A stretch of DNA of 9,877 bases from Sodalis-like endosymbiont of Proechinophthirus fluctus (GCF_001602625.1 NZ_LECR01000086.1:6535-16411), one strand, 5' to 3'. Shown: positions 1 to 8,043, counted from the first letter of the stretch. Made by a program: numbers and translations. Notes: generated by a model from the sequence alone, not told the origin.

Positions 1-694
1 AAAAGGCCAGTCCGCTAGTGACTGCTAACATGCCGGCTAGGGTAGCGTATAACGCCATTTGCTCTGGGCTGCGCGCACAACGGCACGCGGTCGCAGAGGG
101 AATGATAAGCAACGAAGTAATAATCAACGCACCGACAAACTTCATAGCTATCCCAATAGTTAGCGCCGTGACCAGTATCAATAACATCTTGACGTAGGGC
201 AGGGGGATCCCGTCTACGTGGGCCAATTCGGGGCTGATGGTCACAGACAACAGGGCGCGCCATTGCCATAAGATAAGCGTCAGAACTGCCGCGACCCCCA
301 CGCCTACAAGCGCAATATCCTGCGGCGTAACCGCCAGCAAATCGCCAAACAGATAGGCCATTAGATCGACCCGCACCCCCTGCATCAAGCTGACTACCAC
401 AAGGCCCAGGGATAGCGAACCGTGTGCCATGATGCCCAATAATGTATCGATAGCCAATTGGGGGAAGCGTTCCAGCCATACCAGCCCGAGTGCCAGCGCC
501 AGCGTAACTGCAATCACTACGCAAAACGGATCGATGTTCAGCAACAGGCCAAAAGCGACACCTAACAGTGAGGCGTGGGCGAGGGTATCACCGAAATACG
601 ACATTCTGCGCCACACCACGAAGGCGCCGAGGGGGCCTGCCGCCAGCGATAATAGCATGCCGGCGAACCAGCCGGGGAGCAATAATTCAATCAT
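1..694 (-). CDS. znuB: ZnuB, zinc ABC transporter permease (partial, C-terminus off the left edge)
   Basis: Inner-membrane permease subunit of the ZnuABC zinc importer; it pairs with the ATPase ZnuC and receives zinc from periplasmic ZnuA. Reading from ATG at 694 gives 231 uninterrupted codons that follow E. coli ZnuB (261 aa) almost residue for residue, starting [14 protein letters not shown] and including [17 protein letters not shown] near residue 29 and [16 protein letters not shown] near residue 110. The protein is almost wholly hydrophobic, with several membrane helices, as expected for the ABC-3 permease family. About 30 C-terminal residues lie beyond the window. The start overlaps the end of znuC by 8 bp (ATGATTGA), indicating translational coupling in a znuCB unit. 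No frameshift or stop is visible, so the gene looks functional within the window. Confidence 0.96.
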   Translation of the reverse strand, partial: MIELLLPGWFAGMLLSLAAGPLGAFVVWRRMSYFGDTLAHASLLGVAFGLLLNIDPFCVVIAVTLALALGLVWLERFPQLAIDTLLGIMAHGSLSLGLVVVSLMQGVRVDLMAYLFGDLLAVTPQDIALVGVGVAAVLTLILWQWRALLSVTISPELAHVDGIPLPYVKMLLILVTALTIGIAMKFVGALIITSLLIIPSATACRCARSPEQMALYATLAGMLAVTSGLAF

Positions 695-1451
695 GACGAC
701 ACACTCCCTGTTCGGGCGACACCACCTCGCTCTGCAAATCGTGGCGGTGGTTATGATGATATTGGTATATCGCAAGCGGCATCGGTGCGCGCTGCCCGAA
801 TATGGCGATAAAATCAGGGTGTCCCGAGACCACATCCGGCTTGCCGGAACAGCAGATATGGTGATTAAGGCACAGCACTTCATCAGTTTTCGCCATTACT
901 AGATGTAAATCGTGCGATACCATCAATACTGCACAACTGAGGTCGCAGCGAATGTTGTCGATTAAATCATACAGGGCCGCCTGGCCGTTGACATCCATGC
1001 CCTGGGTCGGCTCGTCCAGTACCAATAGCTGTGGTGAATTGAGCAGGGCACGTGCCAGCAGTACCCGCTGCATTTCACCGCCGGAAAGTTTCTGCATGGG
1101 CGCCGTCCGCAAATTTTGCGCCTGCATCCGCGCCAGTGACGGAGCTATATCGCTTTTCTTGACGCCCGGCCGCAGACGCATAAAGCGTTCCACTGTTAGC
1201 GGCAACGTGGGGTCCAGATGTATTTTTTGCGGTACATATCCCATGCGCAGTTTAGGTTGGCGTCTTAGCGTACCCTCAGTGGGAGCAATAAGCCCAAGCA
1301 CCACACGCACCAGTGTCGACTTGCCGGCGCCGTTCGGGCCCAGCAGGGTAAGAATGTGACAGGGGCGCAGGGTGAAAGAGATATCGTGCAGCACCGCTTT
1401 TCGGCCAAAGGTGACGCCAATGTTTTCCAGGATTACCAAATCAGTCATCAT
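687..1451 (-). CDS. znuC: ZnuC, zinc ABC transporter ATP-binding protein
   Basis: Cytoplasmic ATPase that powers zinc import through ZnuB. The 254-aa product matches the usual length (E. coli 251 aa) and has a complete nucleotide-binding domain: Walker [10 protein letters not shown] at 38-46, Q-loop glutamine at 75, ABC signature LSGGE at 122-126, Walker B LLVLDE at 142-147 and H-loop His180. The C-terminal tail carries a histidine-rich segment (YHHNHRHD, 231-238), typical of enterobacterial ZnuC and possibly zinc-sensing. Two adjacent in-frame ATGs exist (1451 and 1448); the second matches the E. coli start better. It is divergent from znuA and shares the Zur-type control region with it. It appears intact. 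Confidence 0.97.
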   Translation of the reverse strand: MMTDLVILENIGVTFGRKAVLHDISFTLRPCHILTLLGPNGAGKSTLVRVVLGLIAPTEGTLRRQPKLRMGYVPQKIHLDPTLPLTVERFMRLRPGVKKSDIAPSLARMQAQNLRTAPMQKLSGGEMQRVLLARALLNSPQLLVLDEPTQGMDVNGQAALYDLIDNIRCDLSCAVLMVSHDLHLVMAKTDEVLCLNHHICCSGKPDVVSGHPDFIAIFGQRAPMPLAIYQYHHNHRHDLQSEVVSPEQGVCRHD

Positions 1452-1463
1452 GATTACGGTTGT

Positions 1464-1492
1464 TAAATTGCGCCGTTATTATGACATAACAA
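1464..1492 (-). promoter_or_regulatory. Candidate sigma-70 promoter for znuCB
   Basis: On the minus strand TTGTTA (1492-1487) is followed after 17 bp by AATTTA (1469-1464), a spacing expected for -35/-10 elements, just upstream of the znuC start. The -35 end overlaps the candidate Zur operator, which would explain zinc repression. The -10 hexamer is a poor match, so this is a suggestion only. Confidence 0.33.
1477..1491. promoter_or_regulatory. Candidate Zur operator between znuC and znuA
   Basis: Read on the minus strand, TGTTATGTCATAATA matches the core Zur box TGTTATANTATAACA (consensus from memory) at 11 of 14 specified positions. It sits in the middle of the 70-bp divergent znuC-znuA gap, where E. 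coli has its Zur operator. Zur with zinc bound would repress both directions. The imperfect dyad and the lack of an experimental match keep confidence moderate. Confidence 0.6.
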
Positions 1493-1521
1493 CCCGCTTT
1501 ATTACCGATGAGAATGTTGCC

Positions 1522-2487
1522 ATGCCCGCATCCTATCCTGCCGCTTTATTGCGCGTCGTTTGCTGCACCTGCCGTTTCGCCTGTATTTGGGCCTTAGGGA
1601 TGGCGACGGGCGTCAACACACAGGCCGCGGTTGTCGCCTCGCTCCGTCCGCTGGGGTTTATCGCCGCCGCCGTCGCCGATGGCGTTATGCCGGTGGAGAT
1701 AGTGTTGCCCGATGGATCTTCTCCTCATGATTATGCTTTACGGCCGACGGATACGCTGCGGTTAAAAAATGCCGATTTGCTAGTGTGGGTAGGCCCGGAA
1801 ATGGAGGTATTCCTCTCTGGACCCGCCTCTTCACTGCCTGCCGCACGACGCATTACCTTAGCTAGCCTACCGTCCGTTAGGCCGCTTTTGCAAAAAGGCG
1901 GCGAAGAATTGCATGAAAATCATGAGAATGACGACAGCAGTGGCGACGATAGCCATCACCACAGCGAATATAATATGCATGTATGGCTTTCGCCAACCAT
2001 CGCTCGGCGTGCGGCCGAGGCGATCCATGACCGTCTCGTGGAGTTAATACCCGAAAAGAAACAACAAGTGGACGATAATCTGCGAATTTTCAATGCTGTC
2101 TTGACAAAAAATGACAAAAATATCGCTACAATGCTAGCACCTGTTCGCGCAAAGGGGTATTACGTATTTCACGATGCGTATGGGTATTTTGAAACATACT
2201 ATGGCCTGACGCCGTCAGGATATTTCACCATCAATCCCGAAATACAACCTGGAGCCCAGGCGTTACACAAAATCAGAACACAGTTAGTTGAGCAAAAAGC
2301 AACCTGTATTTTTGCTGAGCCACAGTTCAGGCCAGCCGTTATCAATGCCGTCGCCCGTGGGACATCCCTGCACATTAGCACCCTGGACCCGCTGGGAATG
2401 GGTATCTCCTTGGACAAGGAAAGCTATGCGCGATTTCTGTCGCAATTGACGAACCAGTACGTGAGCTGTCTGGAGAAGAACGAATGA
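1522..2487 (+). CDS. znuA: ZnuA, periplasmic zinc-binding protein
   Basis: High-affinity zinc-binding protein that delivers zinc to ZnuBC (cluster A-I, ZnuA/TroA fold). I chose ATG 1522, giving 321 aa, because the open frame extends upstream into znuC and residues from here resemble a signal peptide (hydrophobic, unusually cysteine-rich, ending near [10 protein letters not shown]). Zinc-ligand histidines known in E. coli are recognisable: SPHDY (His69), NMHVWLSP (His153) and VFHDAYGY (His217). The acidic ligand before the first His in E. coli (SEHDY) is Pro here, a common variant. A His/Asp-rich loop at 131-147 matches the charged loop of E. coli ZnuA. Cys262 and Cys316 correspond to its disulfide. 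The ribosome binding site is weak (GAGA about 10 nt upstream). mepM begins 12 bp after the stop. Confidence 0.96.
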   Translation: MPASYPAALLRVVCCTCRFACIWALGMATGVNTQAAVVASLRPLGFIAAAVADGVMPVEIVLPDGSSPHDYALRPTDTLRLKNADLLVWVGPEMEVFLSGPASSLPAARRITLASLPSVRPLLQKGGEELHENHENDDSSGDDSHHHSEYNMHVWLSPTIARRAAEAIHDRLVELIPEKKQQVDDNLRIFNAVLTKNDKNIATMLAPVRAKGYYVFHDAYGYFETYYGLTPSGYFTINPEIQPGAQALHKIRTQLVEQKATCIFAEPQFRPAVINAVARGTSLHISTLDPLGMGISLDKESYARFLSQLTNQYVSCLEKNE

Positions 2488-2490
2488 GGA
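2487..2490 (+). promoter_or_regulatory. Ribosome binding site AGGA for mepM
   Basis: AGGA overlaps the znuA stop codon and lies 9 nt before GTG 2500. It supports the GTG as the mepM start; an ATG at 2490 is out of frame. Confidence 0.55.
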
Positions 2491-2499
2491 TGGTTATTA

Positions 2500-3828
2500 G
2501 TGCAGCAGATAGCCCGCTCTTTCGCCCTGGCGTTTAATCGTCTACCGCGACCCCACCGCGTCATGCTAGGGTCGCTAACTATAGTCACTTTAGCCGTCGC
2601 CGTTTGGCGACCCTATATCTGCTTCCCGGTGTTGGAAAGGATCCCCAGCCGCATCTTCTCGCTGGAAGACTATCAATTGCGCGAGCTGGCGCCCGAGGCC
2701 AGCGAGCCACTCGACCAGACCACCCCTGATAGCGAAGAAGATATTCTGAAGGATGAATTGGATGAACGCGTGGAAGGGAAGGCAGGTGTGTATGAATATG
2801 TCATCGCCACCGGCGATACCCTAAGTAGTGTCCTTACTCAGTACGGCATTGATATCACTGACATCACAACGCTGGCTCAGCAAAATTCCGCGCTGCGCAA
2901 TCTGAAGATAAGCCAGTCCCTCTCCTGGACGCTGACCGCTGAGGGTGATTTGCAGCGCCTGATCTGGAATGTCTCCCGCCGCGAGACGCGCACCTATGAT
3001 CGCGTGGACGGCGGTTTCAAGGAAAGCATCGCCAATATGACAGGCGAATGGCGCAACACTACCTTGACCGGCCAGCTAAACGGAAGTTTTGTCGCCAGCG
3101 CCCGTGCAGCCGGTCTGACGGGCAGTGATATAAACGCAGTGATCAAAGCGCTGCAGTGGCAGCTGGATTTCCGCAAGTTGCGTAAAGGGGATCAGTTCTC
3201 GGTTCTGACTTCGAGGGAAATGCTGGATGGCAAAAGCGCTCAAAGTCAGTTGCTTGGCGTACGCTTACGTACTACAGGCGGGAAAGATTATTACGCCTTC
3301 CTTGCGGATGACGGTAAATTCTATAACCGTGATGCCGCCGGTCTCGCCCGTGGTTTCATGCGTTTTCCCACCGTAAAACAATTTCGCGTCTCCTCCAATT
3401 TCAATCCGCGCAGGATTAACCCCATTACCGGCCTTATCGCGCCCCATTGTGGCGTTGATTTCGCCATGCCAGTCGGTACGCCAGTACTGGCGGTGGGCGA
3501 CGGCGAGGTGATGGTCAGCAAAAGAGACGGCGCCGCTGGTAACTATCTAGCTATCCGCCACGGCCGCCAATACATGACCCGCTATATGCATCTGAATAAA
3601 TTATTTGTGAAGCCGGGACAGAAAGTGAAAATCGGCGATCGCATCGCCTTGTCTGGCAATACTGGCCGCTCCACTGGCCCCCATTTGCATTATGAAGTCT
3701 GGATCAACCAGCGGGCGGTCAATCCTCTGACCGCCAAACTGCCGCGCACCAAAGGGCTGACCGGCAGCGACCGCGCCGAATATCTTTCCCAAGTCAAACA
3801 GATGCTGCCTCAGCTGCAGTTAAAATGA
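2500..3828 (+). CDS. mepM: MepM, murein DD-endopeptidase (LysM plus M23 peptidase)
   Basis: Cell-envelope endopeptidase (formerly YebA) that cuts D-Ala-mDAP crosslinks so that new peptidoglycan can be inserted. The GTG start gives 442 aa against 440 in E. coli, with the same N-terminus (MQQIARS...). Layout: short cytoplasmic part, one membrane anchor about 21-37, an acidic linker about 65-95, a LysM domain about 98-146 (YVIATGDTLSSVLTQYGID), a middle domain, and the LytM/M23 domain about 312-412. Zinc and catalytic residues are present: His316 and Asp320 in HCGVD, His395 and His397 in GPHLHYEVW. E. coli has Arg where HCGVD has Cys; this is not a metal ligand. It is probably co-transcribed with znuA and formerly with lpxM. 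No damage seen. Confidence 0.96.
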   Translation: MQQIARSFALAFNRLPRPHRVMLGSLTIVTLAVAVWRPYICFPVLERIPSRIFSLEDYQLRELAPEASEPLDQTTPDSEEDILKDELDERVEGKAGVYEYVIATGDTLSSVLTQYGIDITDITTLAQQNSALRNLKISQSLSWTLTAEGDLQRLIWNVSRRETRTYDRVDGGFKESIANMTGEWRNTTLTGQLNGSFVASARAAGLTGSDINAVIKALQWQLDFRKLRKGDQFSVLTSREMLDGKSAQSQLLGVRLRTTGGKDYYAFLADDGKFYNRDAAGLARGFMRFPTVKQFRVSSNFNPRRINPITGLIAPHCGVDFAMPVGTPVLAVGDGEVMVSKRDGAAGNYLAIRHGRQYMTRYMHLNKLFVKPGQKVKIGDRIALSGNTGRSTGPHLHYEVWINQRAVNPLTAKLPRTKGLTGSDRAEYLSQVKQMLPQLQLK

Positions 3829-3932
3829 CATGACGATTTCATCGGTCGTGATTCTGCATCGGCTGTTTTTTTTCTTTAATAATGCGATTAGCCGTGATTA
3901 CTGCGTGACGACAAGCATTGAAAAAGGCATGT

Positions 3933-4918
3933 ATGGGAAATAAGCAAAACGGACAAATAGAATTTATCCCGACGTTCAAAAACATTTTACTCCCTACGTT
4001 ATTGGGGCGTCTGGCTGGAAATAGGCACCATTGCCGCCACTGTCTGGATCTCGCCCAGGTTACGAGATCCTGTTCTGAGCGCGCTGGGTCGGGCGAGTTG
4101 GCCGCGTTGCGCACAAAGCACGCTTTCGCGCACAGGTCAATTTGCCCTACTGCCTGCCGGAAATTGCCGCGCAGCAGCGGGGAGCCATCATTGACGACAT
4201 GTTCGCCTGCGTGACGCAATCCATAATCCTTATGGCCGAGCTGGCCTGCCGCGACCAGAGCTGGGTGCTTGCGCGCGTGTGCTGGCATGGCGACGAATGG
4301 CTGAACCGGCTTTAGGAAGAGGGGTGTAATATCATTTTTCTAGTACCCCAAGGCTGGGTAGTGGATGTGATGGCGATGCTAATGGCGGCGTGTGGCCAAA
4401 AATTGGGGGTGTGTGGCCAAAAATGGCGGCCATATTCCATAATCAGCGCAATGAGTTAGTGGACTATATGTGGAATCGCGTGCGTCGGCGTTTTGGCGGC
4501 CGTATGCACGTGCGCAGAGACGATGGTATCAAACCCTTTATAAGCTCAGTGCTCGATGGATAGGGTATTATCTGCCGGATCAGGATCATGGTGCCGAGCA
4601 CAGTGAGTTTGTAGATTTCTTTGCCACGTAAAAAGCAAAGCGACGCTGCCTGCTATCGGCCGTCTGATGAAAGTCTGCCGCCCCACCATTGTTCCCTTGT
4701 TCCCGGTTTATGATGGTAAAACCAGCCTGTTGCATATTCATACTCTGGCGCCCACGGAAGCGTTAACGGATGCCAATGATGCTACCGTGGCGCGGCGTAT
4801 GAATGAAGCGGTAGAAGCGCTGGTGCGTCCGAACCCTGAACAGTATACCTGGATGTTAAAACTGCTCAAAACCCGCAAGCCTGGCGATCCCAACCCCTAT
4901 AAAAGCCCCTCTCGCTGA
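3933..4918 (+). pseudogene. lpxM: Decayed lpxM (lipid A myristoyltransferase)
   Basis: LpxM (MsbB) adds a secondary acyl chain to Kdo2-lipid A at the inner membrane. Homology to E. coli LpxM (323 aa) runs from ATG 3933 to the stop at 4918 but needs repeated frame changes. Frame 1 reads GQIEFIPTF, then shifts in the A-run at 3978-3982 to a frame reading LRYWGVWLE and LRDPVL. A second shift near 4090-4098 gives FRAQVNLPYCLPE and IIDDMF, and this frame meets an in-frame TAG at 4313, probably a former CAG. Further shifts occur at the A-run 4419-4423, near 4561 and near 4629-4641 (AAAGC doubled). The last frame reads LPAIGRLMKVCRPTIVPLFP through EQYTWMLKLLKTRKPGDPNP. The catalytic HX4D motif (HGWAVD in E. 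coli) is QGWVVD, codon CAA 4349-4351. The gene is dead on several independent grounds. Confidence 0.95.
4390..4424 (+). repeat. 14-bp direct repeat, 21 bp apart, within dead lpxM
   Basis: GTGTGGCCAAAAAT occurs at 4390-4403 and again at 4411-4424. The parent sequence aligns with the LpxM GQKMAA region once only, so this looks like a 21-bp tandem duplication, in frame by itself. The second copy also carries the A-run frameshift. Confidence 0.85.
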
Positions 4919-5384
4919 AATCTCGGCCCCAAGTAAGCGTGAACGCCGGTGTGAAGGGGCCTCGCTTGGCTAACATAGGCAGCCAGCGGGAGGGCAGGCC
5001 GCGCACGGCGGCGTGACCTGGTACCGTCATTAGCTGTTAAACCGGCTACAGTTCTTGCGTTACAACATGCCCTTTAGTCGATCACAATTCTGCAGCCACA
5101 CTGTTGTTACAGCTGGAACCTGCCTATTATCAACGATGCAAGGTTTCTCAATCGAACAGTATTCGCACTGTTTCAATAATGAGCTGAAGGTTTCAGACCA
5201 CTAATACCGTTGGTGGCCAGCCAGCCAAGTACCATGAAAGGTTTGTAATTAACAAAATTGCCTTGGATGAGGTTACATACAGAAGCGGGATCATCGAAAT
5301 CGGTAAGGCAATGCTCCTAAATACTTAGGTATAAAATAGGAGTTTCTAAACCATATTTCCTTTGGCATGATAGAAATTAAGAGC
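4919..5384. other. Gene-free stretch between dead lpxM and the Nramp remnant
   Basis: No open frame of convincing composition or recognised fragment was found on either strand. The only structures seen are a loose inverted repeat CTCCTA (5314-5319) / TAGGAG (5337-5342) and the pair GGCCCC / GGGGCC shortly after the lpxM stop. Neither makes a convincing terminator. It probably contains eroded genes beyond recognition, including the missing C-terminal part of the Nramp gene. Confidence 0.6.
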
Positions 5385-6280
5385 CGTTGCCACAGTGGGA
5401 GCCAGAGGGAAATTGATGAGACTTTCCATAACGATTTGCCCGATTAAAGTCCCCGTAATAGTGGCATTCTGACCGGAATGCCAACACCACAATGGCGAAT
5501 AACGTTGCTATGGTGGCGCTGGCAACAGTGCCAATAATGCTATGATTCTGTAGGGTATCGTACAACTGGGCACAAGGCGGCCGATATCATACTGGTTTTT
5601 TCGCAAAAGGAAGAATAAGAAGTAAGTAATTAATGATAAGAGAGAATCCTAACACTATATATTGGAGTTAGTAGTTGCGTAGCGGATGGCCTCTTTCACC
5701 GCCCGTTCATTACCACGGTCGTATTGATATGATTGTACGATGGAAGAGTGTAAGTAGAGGTTATGCAGCATCATAGTGGCTCCCACGATCCCCATACGAT
5801 GAAGAAAGCGGAATCGCCGCCCACCACATGCGCGGTGAGGATCTCTCTTTGCGGAATGAGCGCGTGGGAAGTTTGCGCTAGGTCGGGATTGGTGAGCGCC
5901 ACTTCATAGAAAAAAATAATAAAAATTGCCATGACCTCAGCGATCTCCGTAGTGATAATCGCTAATTCCGTGGTGAACCATGGTGCGTTTTTTCTACTAG
6001 GGCTTTCGTTGCCTACGCTAAGTCCATCCCCGTGAAAATGCACAATTTTGTGCACATGATCTGGAGCAGTATCCCGCGCGTAATCAGACTGTAAATCAAT
6101 ATTACTACAGAGAAGATAGCTACTAAGCGCACCATCTGGATATAAGGTTATACAGATGCCAGGATCCATATAGCCTACCGCTACCAATACACCAGGCCCA
6201 GAAAAAACAAACAATTTTCTAAAAAGCCTATCCCTTCTCTCCGCTGGGATGGGGATCGTACTGTTAATTTCTTCTTACAT
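5385..6280 (-). pseudogene. mntH: Decayed Nramp-family (MntH-type) Mn/Fe transporter
   Basis: Nramp proteins are proton-coupled divalent metal importers of the inner membrane. Reading the minus strand with frame changes gives recognisable blocks in the correct order. They are: INSTIPIP; FVFSGPGVLVAVGYMDPG (helix 1); a shifted frame with LLQIM and [37 protein letters not shown]; an IPQREILT block; then, shifted, [20 protein letters not shown] (helix 6) and [18 protein letters not shown] stop follows, then QLYDTLQNHSIIGTVAS, ATLFAIVVLA and, shifted again, SGQNATITGTLIGQIVMESL. Roughly 55-60 residues between AEVM and FFYEV are missing compared with intact members, as is everything after about helix 8. 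DPGN has become DPGI and the helix-6 MPH has become MLH, both at the metal-binding core. The blocks resemble the longer Nramp subtype more than E. coli MntH. The gene symbol denotes family only. Confidence 0.9.
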
Positions 6281-6378
6281 CTTTTCTTTCAAATTGGCCA
6301 AGAGCAGTAACAAAGAGTAGTTATATTACAAGTGGGAATGAGATTTCTTTATCAATTAAAGGTCCTTTGAGCCTTAGT

Positions 6379-6594
6379 TTACAGCAGGCTAGCCTCGATC
6401 TGTGCCCGCGGCGCGTCGGCTTTATCCTCACCACCAAGGAACTCTAGCGCAGGCTTCTCCAGCGGCCAGAGCAAACTCCGGATATCGCGAGGATCCATAG
6501 TGCCATACTCTACCATAGACAGAGGCAAAAATCGCGTATACGGTAGCAAATAATAATGGGTATGTGGGGAAGGCAGTGGACTAATCCGATGCTG
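6379..6594 (-). pseudogene. C-terminal remnant of an unidentified protein
   Basis: A 71-codon open stretch ends at TAA 6381-6379 with no plausible start; an in-frame stop lies directly upstream at 6595-6597. It has ordinary protein composition: SMVEYGTMDPRDIRSLLWPL, then KPALEFLGGEDKADAPRAQI, ending ASLL. This looks like a real C-terminus rather than a shadow frame, since nothing convincing opposes it. The VEYGT segment is faintly reminiscent of M14-type carboxypeptidase ends, too weak to name. It lies upstream of, and on the same strand as, the Nramp remnant, separated by about 100 bp. Confidence 0.4.
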
Positions 6595-7170
6595 TTAGAG
6601 AAGTTTGAGCTTCTTGCTATTTAGTAGTGGCGCTTTTACAGGACGAGAGCGGCTTCATGCCGTCAGCACCCCTCCGTCACGGCCCTGTTGCGTTAGCAGA
6701 GCTGCTCGCGAGTCGCGATTTTGCTGAGCTACGGGTTCTCGACAGCTGTTCCGCTTTCGTCATCAGCCAGTCTAGTGGCAACGGTGCTGACGCAAAAACA
6801 GGAGGGCACTGCGGTGATGATGGTAAGCTGCCTTGTAAAAGTCTGGGGAGACGGGGATCGCGTGATCCGCTTGAGCAAACGAGAGATGGGCACGCAGGGC
6901 GGGGTAGTAGTCACGTTGGCTTTTCTTTTACAATGTGTGCAAAACCACAATACTGGGTTTGTCTTACATATATTCCATAAACGGCGTATCTACCACTCTG
7001 TAGTTACGTTGTATGGGAAATATCCATCCAATCAAGTTTGGAATAAATACTAATATATTCCCCTGAATGGGTTGCTTTGAGCTCAGCTTGATCCAAGTCG
7101 TTCGCTGGGATGTAGGTAATATCGCGCTAACTACTCTTATAGCGGGAATAAATTTACCGCCACTCACTTT
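6595..7170. other. Eroded stretch with short open pieces only
   Basis: No gene is identified. The plus frame about 6627-6780 reads with plausible composition (SAPLRHGPVALAELLASRDF). The minus frame about 6920-6790 also does (RDYYPALRAHLSFAQADHAI, then PVSPDFYKAAYHHH), and it could be an upstream part of the gene whose end is at 6379. Neither has a start, ribosome binding site or recognised family. The base composition shifts from GC-rich to AT-rich around 6950. Confidence 0.45.
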
Positions 7171-7173
7171 TAG

Positions 7174-7200
7174 GTTAAGGTATTTATGAACCACCTTAAC
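7174..7200 (+). promoter_or_regulatory. Hairpin over the ribosome binding site of a small ORF
   Basis: GTTAAGGT (7174-7181) and ACCTTAAC (7193-7200) are perfect complements with an 11-nt loop. The stem includes AAGG, the only ribosome binding site candidate for ATG 7186, and the loop holds that ATG. Such a fold could hide the start from ribosomes. It may be chance; the repeat itself is plain. Confidence 0.4.
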
Positions 7201-7272
7201 TTTAGAACTAATGTACGTAGTCGCTTCCACCGCATTGCACAACTGGCTCGTAAACCAAATGTTTGCGGTTAA
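7186..7272 (+). CDS. Possible 28-aa basic small protein (unidentified)
   Basis: ATG 7186 opens a 28-codon frame with stop TAA at 7270-7272. The product is basic, rich in Arg, His and Asn (MNHLNFRTNVRSRFHRIAQL, ending ARKPNVCG). AAGG lies 5 nt upstream of the ATG. A perfect 9-bp hairpin begins exactly at the stop codon. This order (ribosome binding site, frame, terminator-like hairpin) is what a small gene or leader peptide would show. Against it: the neighbourhood is full of decayed genes, no promoter is obvious, and no homologue is recognised. It could instead be the tail of an eroded gene. Confidence 0.3.
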   Translation: MNHLNFRTNVRSRFHRIAQLARKPNVCG

Positions 7273-7295
7273 ATAAAGGCCACCTTGCCTTTATT
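7272..7295. terminator. Perfect 9-bp stem-loop, probable bidirectional terminator
   Basis: AATAAAGGC (7272-7280), loop CACCTT, GCCTTTATT (7287-7295). The stem is fully complementary. The A/T-rich outer half gives T-rich ends on both strands, as in the AAAGGC/GCCTTT type of intrinsic terminator common in enterobacteria, though the T-tract is short. Confidence 0.6.
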
Positions 7296-7453
7296 ATAGC
7301 GGGTTTTCACCAGTTATTGAGAAAATTAGTTCTGTTTGCCGACTAGCTCAGCGCATTGACGTAATCAAGAAAGATGAGGAAGTCGATGGCATTGAAATCT
7401 ACTACCAGCTTTTTGGGATTCGTCGCCGAGCCTATTATAATGTATTGGTCTGA
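7277..7453 (+). pseudogene. Remnant of an unidentified protein C-terminus
   Basis: 58 open codons end at TGA 7451-7453. The composition is protein-like, with a charged segment RIDVIKKDEEVDGIEIYYQL followed by FGIRRRAYYNVLV. No ATG start fits the frame, and the terminator hairpin lies in its beginning, so it is more likely a broken C-terminal piece than a gene. The family is not recognised. Confidence 0.35.
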
Positions 7454-7835
7454 CACAGTGTGCCAAGAAACGATTGCGAAAACTGTTCAATTAATTATTT
7501 ACCTCTATCTTATATCCTGTCTCTGTACCTTTATATTATTAATGATATGCTGAGCTTTATCGGTGCTGATAGCATAGATAAAGTGGGAATTCCTATTCAA
7601 TGTCAAAAAAACCTACTTTTTGTTGTTATTTCATTTATATCTAAGGAGATGAAAGACAATAGTGATATAATAAATTATTATCTATATTTTCTCTTTAACA
7701 TATGGCTTTATTATGAATCTCTTATCGTAAACTGTACGGCTTAATGTTTGTTATTAGGTATGTATAAGACGCCAGGAAATATAATGTTAAGCGATGGCAA
7801 AGATACTTGCTCGCTGTGGGTTTGATGCCCGATAA
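7454..7835. other. AT-rich stretch with a doubtful 94-codon ORF
   Basis: This is much richer in A and T than the flanking genes. A GTG-started frame at 7460-7744 (+) has hydrophobic runs (LPLSYILSLYLYIINDMLSF and YYLYFLFNIWLYY), but it has no ribosome binding site and its composition is what low-GC DNA yields by chance. I do not call it a gene. The low GC suggests foreign or long-unselected DNA. Confidence 0.4.
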
Positions 7836-7964
7836 TCCGATAATATAGATGGCACGGGTTACACCATCATGTCGATGAGAATTAAGGTGCAGTTGGGCGA
7901 CAAAGAAGGTATTATGGGAAAATCGCATTTCATTCTGGCAACCTGCGGTAATAGTATAGAGTAG
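7836..7964 (+). pseudogene. Remnant of an unidentified protein C-terminus
   Basis: 42 open codons between an upstream stop at 7833 and TAG 7962-7964. They read SDNIDGTGYTIMSMRIKVQL, then GDKEGIMGKSHFILATCGNS. The composition is protein-like with an ATG at 7869, but no ribosome binding site and no known family. Probably a broken gene end. Confidence 0.3.
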
Positions 7965-8043
7965 AGCCAGGAAATCGCGTGAGAGGATGAATTATTCGAT
8001 ACTAGCGTATCGCTTGGAAAATTAATGGTTATGATAGTTATAT

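Noticed and set aside
15..524. 169-codon minus-strand ORF
   Set aside because: Wrong frame of znuB; the znuB frame is continuous from 694 to the window edge and matches the family throughout.
952..1359. 135-codon plus-strand ORF
   Set aside because: Antisense shadow of the well-conserved znuC.
1372..1521. 50-codon upstream extension of znuA
   Set aside because: It runs into znuC and across the operator, and has no homology to ZnuA; the signal-peptide-like start at 1522 fits better.
3829..3932. Possible mepM terminator at the T8 run 3866-3873
   Set aside because: No stem longer than 4-5 bp sits directly before the T-run; the mepM-lpxM gap may simply carry the lpxM leader.
3839..4288. 149-codon minus-strand ORF
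   Set aside because: Antisense to lpxM, which is clearly recognisable on the plus strand despite its frameshifts.
6721..7053. 110-codon plus-strand ORF
   Set aside because: No ribosome binding site or recognised family; overlapping frames on both strands look equally good, so no call is made.
7722..7928. 68-codon minus-strand ORF
   Set aside because: Composition and position suggest a shadow of the plus-strand remnant at 7836-7964; no start signal.
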